Shown here: one piece after another, positions 21,159-21,895 of the stretch
Layout of the letters: every line of letters begins with the position of its first letter
Position numbering within the stretch: position 1 is the stretch's first letter
Virus record (IMG/VR): IMGVR_UViG_3300006865_000207
Span: 1 to 21,895 of that record
Strand: one strand, 5' to 3'
DNA length: 21,895 bases
Source: a virus
Program-made: the position numbers and the translations under genes
The notes under the pieces: model-generated
What the model was told of the DNA's origin: nothing
Seen by the model: only the letters and a program-made list of their open reading frames with translations
Databases searched by the model: none

Positions 21159-21895
21159 TGGCGCATTGCGACTTTGGAGAAACTCAGGGCCGCGGCCGCG
21201 CCGTGTATCGCTGCCGGCATTGCGGGTTCACGCTGCGGGCCGTTTGGCCGATCACGGCCGAGTGCCGGCGAATCGAGCTCGTGCCGAAGGTCGTCGCCTG
21301 CCGCGCTTGTGGCGAGAGGCAAGGTTGGCTGAATCGGGCCTCCGATTTGGTCTCGACCAAGATCAAGCTCGGCGATCGGGTCGCCGCCGTGGCTGGGCCC
21401 GTTCAGCGGGTTTGGCGGTGGCTCACCAATTGGCGGCCGCCGCGAACGACGATCCTCCTGCGCTTCCCGCACGGGCTGGGTGACTGCGTTCAGCTGTCCC
21501 CTGTGCTTCGGCATATTCGCGAGCTTCATCCGCACGTCGACGTAGATATCGTCGTTGGCCGAGGCAAGGGCAAGATGCTCTCGCACCTATGCCGCAATGT
21601 GTTCGAGGATCACGAGCCGCCAGGCCCGTACGATCAGCGGCGCGACGTCTTTGCCGACGAGCCCGGCGGTGAAGGCTGGCACGGCCACCCATCGACCAAG
21701 GCCGAGTGGATACTGCGGCGCCTCATGTCGATCGAGCCACGCAACGAATGGTGCGGTTATGACGTGGCCTGGGACGCAGGCGATGCCTTGGCGGCCTCGG
21801 CCTTCATCGATCGCCACGGCCTCGAGTCGCGCCGCTACATGCTGCTGCACTACCAGGGGATCACGAAGCGCAACCAGAAGAACGCCGGCGAGGAG
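21158..21895 (+). CDS. Zinc ribbon fused to family 9 (heptosyltransferase-like) glycosyltransferase, partial
   Basis: The gene starts at ATG 21158 in a TGATG overlap and has no stop before the window ends, so 246 codons are seen and the 3' end is missing. Residues 19-22 (CRHC) and 48-51 (CRAC) form two CxxC pairs typical of a zinc ribbon, with further Cys at 4 and 36. After a linker, residues 99-125 carry the GT9 N-terminal pattern ILLRFPHGLGDCVQLSPVLR then HIRELHP. The family moves a sugar from a nucleotide donor onto a glycan. The segment YMLLHYQGITKRNQKN fits the start of the donor-binding half. Possible role: modifying phage DNA, virion proteins or host surface glycans. It is co-translated with structural genes. 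Confidence 0.75.
   Translation, partial: MAHCDFGETQGRGRAVYRCRHCGFTLRAVWPITAECRRIELVPKVVACRACGERQGWLNRASDLVSTKIKLGDRVAAVAGPVQRVWRWLTNWRPPRTTILLRFPHGLGDCVQLSPVLRHIRELHPHVDVDIVVGRGKGKMLSHLCRNVFEDHEPPGPYDQRRDVFADEPGGEGWHGHPSTKAEWILRRLMSIEPRNEWCGYDVAWDAGDALAASAFIDRHGLESRRYMLLHYQGITKRNQKNAGEE

Noticed and set aside
1-21895. tRNA, rRNA, CRISPR, insertion sequence, integrase or attachment site
   Set aside because: No repeat-spacer array, transposase or recombinase motif, or tRNA-like fold was recognised by eye on either strand; a covariance-model scan would be the proper test.

Overview
The window is GC-rich, almost fully coding DNA from the structural half of a tailed double-stranded DNA bacteriophage or prophage. 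Most genes run rightward, are tightly packed, and often overlap by 1 or 4 bases (TGATG or ATGA junctions). The host is probably a planctomycete. That rests on general resemblance of several proteins (Ig-like repeats with a DGTGA signature, the antisense 450-residue protein, the Cys-rich GS-linker protein) to uncharacterised planctomycete proteins, recalled and not searched. No integrase, repressor, tRNA, rRNA, CRISPR array or attachment site was recognised.

Layout. (1) 1-600: end of a possible rightward gene, then two small leftward genes, each followed by an intrinsic terminator hairpin on the minus strand. (2) 601-3018: terminase small and large subunits and two small unknown genes. (3) 3004-4356: a 450-residue leftward gene with a carbohydrate-binding-like domain, convergent with the terminase block and divergent from the capsid block. 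(4) 4415-9990: Mu I-like protease/scaffold, decoration protein, major capsid protein, a strong terminator-like hairpin, a small beta-rich protein and a tandem LamG-like protein. (5) 9970-10164: a small leftward membrane-anchored protein. (6) 10229-15987: a connector fused to two Ig-like repeats, a tail-completion protein, a tail-terminator candidate, a tail-tube candidate, a very short tape-measure-like protein and a large tail protein. (7) 15987-18864: a tail-chaperone-like gene, the portal and a MuF head-morphogenesis region. (8) 18864-21895: a possible tail-hub protein, a Cys-rich protein and a zinc-ribbon/family 9 glycosyltransferase running off the window.

The most interesting signal is a pair of nine-adenine runs at 16269-16277 and 17953-17961, in DNA where long A runs are otherwise almost absent. 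Each lies near the 3' part of a gene. In each case a -1 slip moves ribosomes into a frame that is open and clearly protein-like but lacks a good start of its own. The first would give a G/GT-style pair (148 and 189 residues). The second would fuse the portal (485 residues) to the MuF protein (769-residue fusion). A small sequencing error in both homopolymers is the main alternative.

As a whole the genes form a head-and-tail assembly set. The terminase packages DNA through the portal. The protease/scaffold, major capsid and decoration proteins build the shell, and connector and completion proteins join it to a tail that the tape-measure length suggests is short. LamG-like, Cys-rich and carbohydrate-binding-like proteins are candidates for host contact. 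The portal-MuF unit lies after the tail genes, about 14 kb from the terminase, which is an unusual order.
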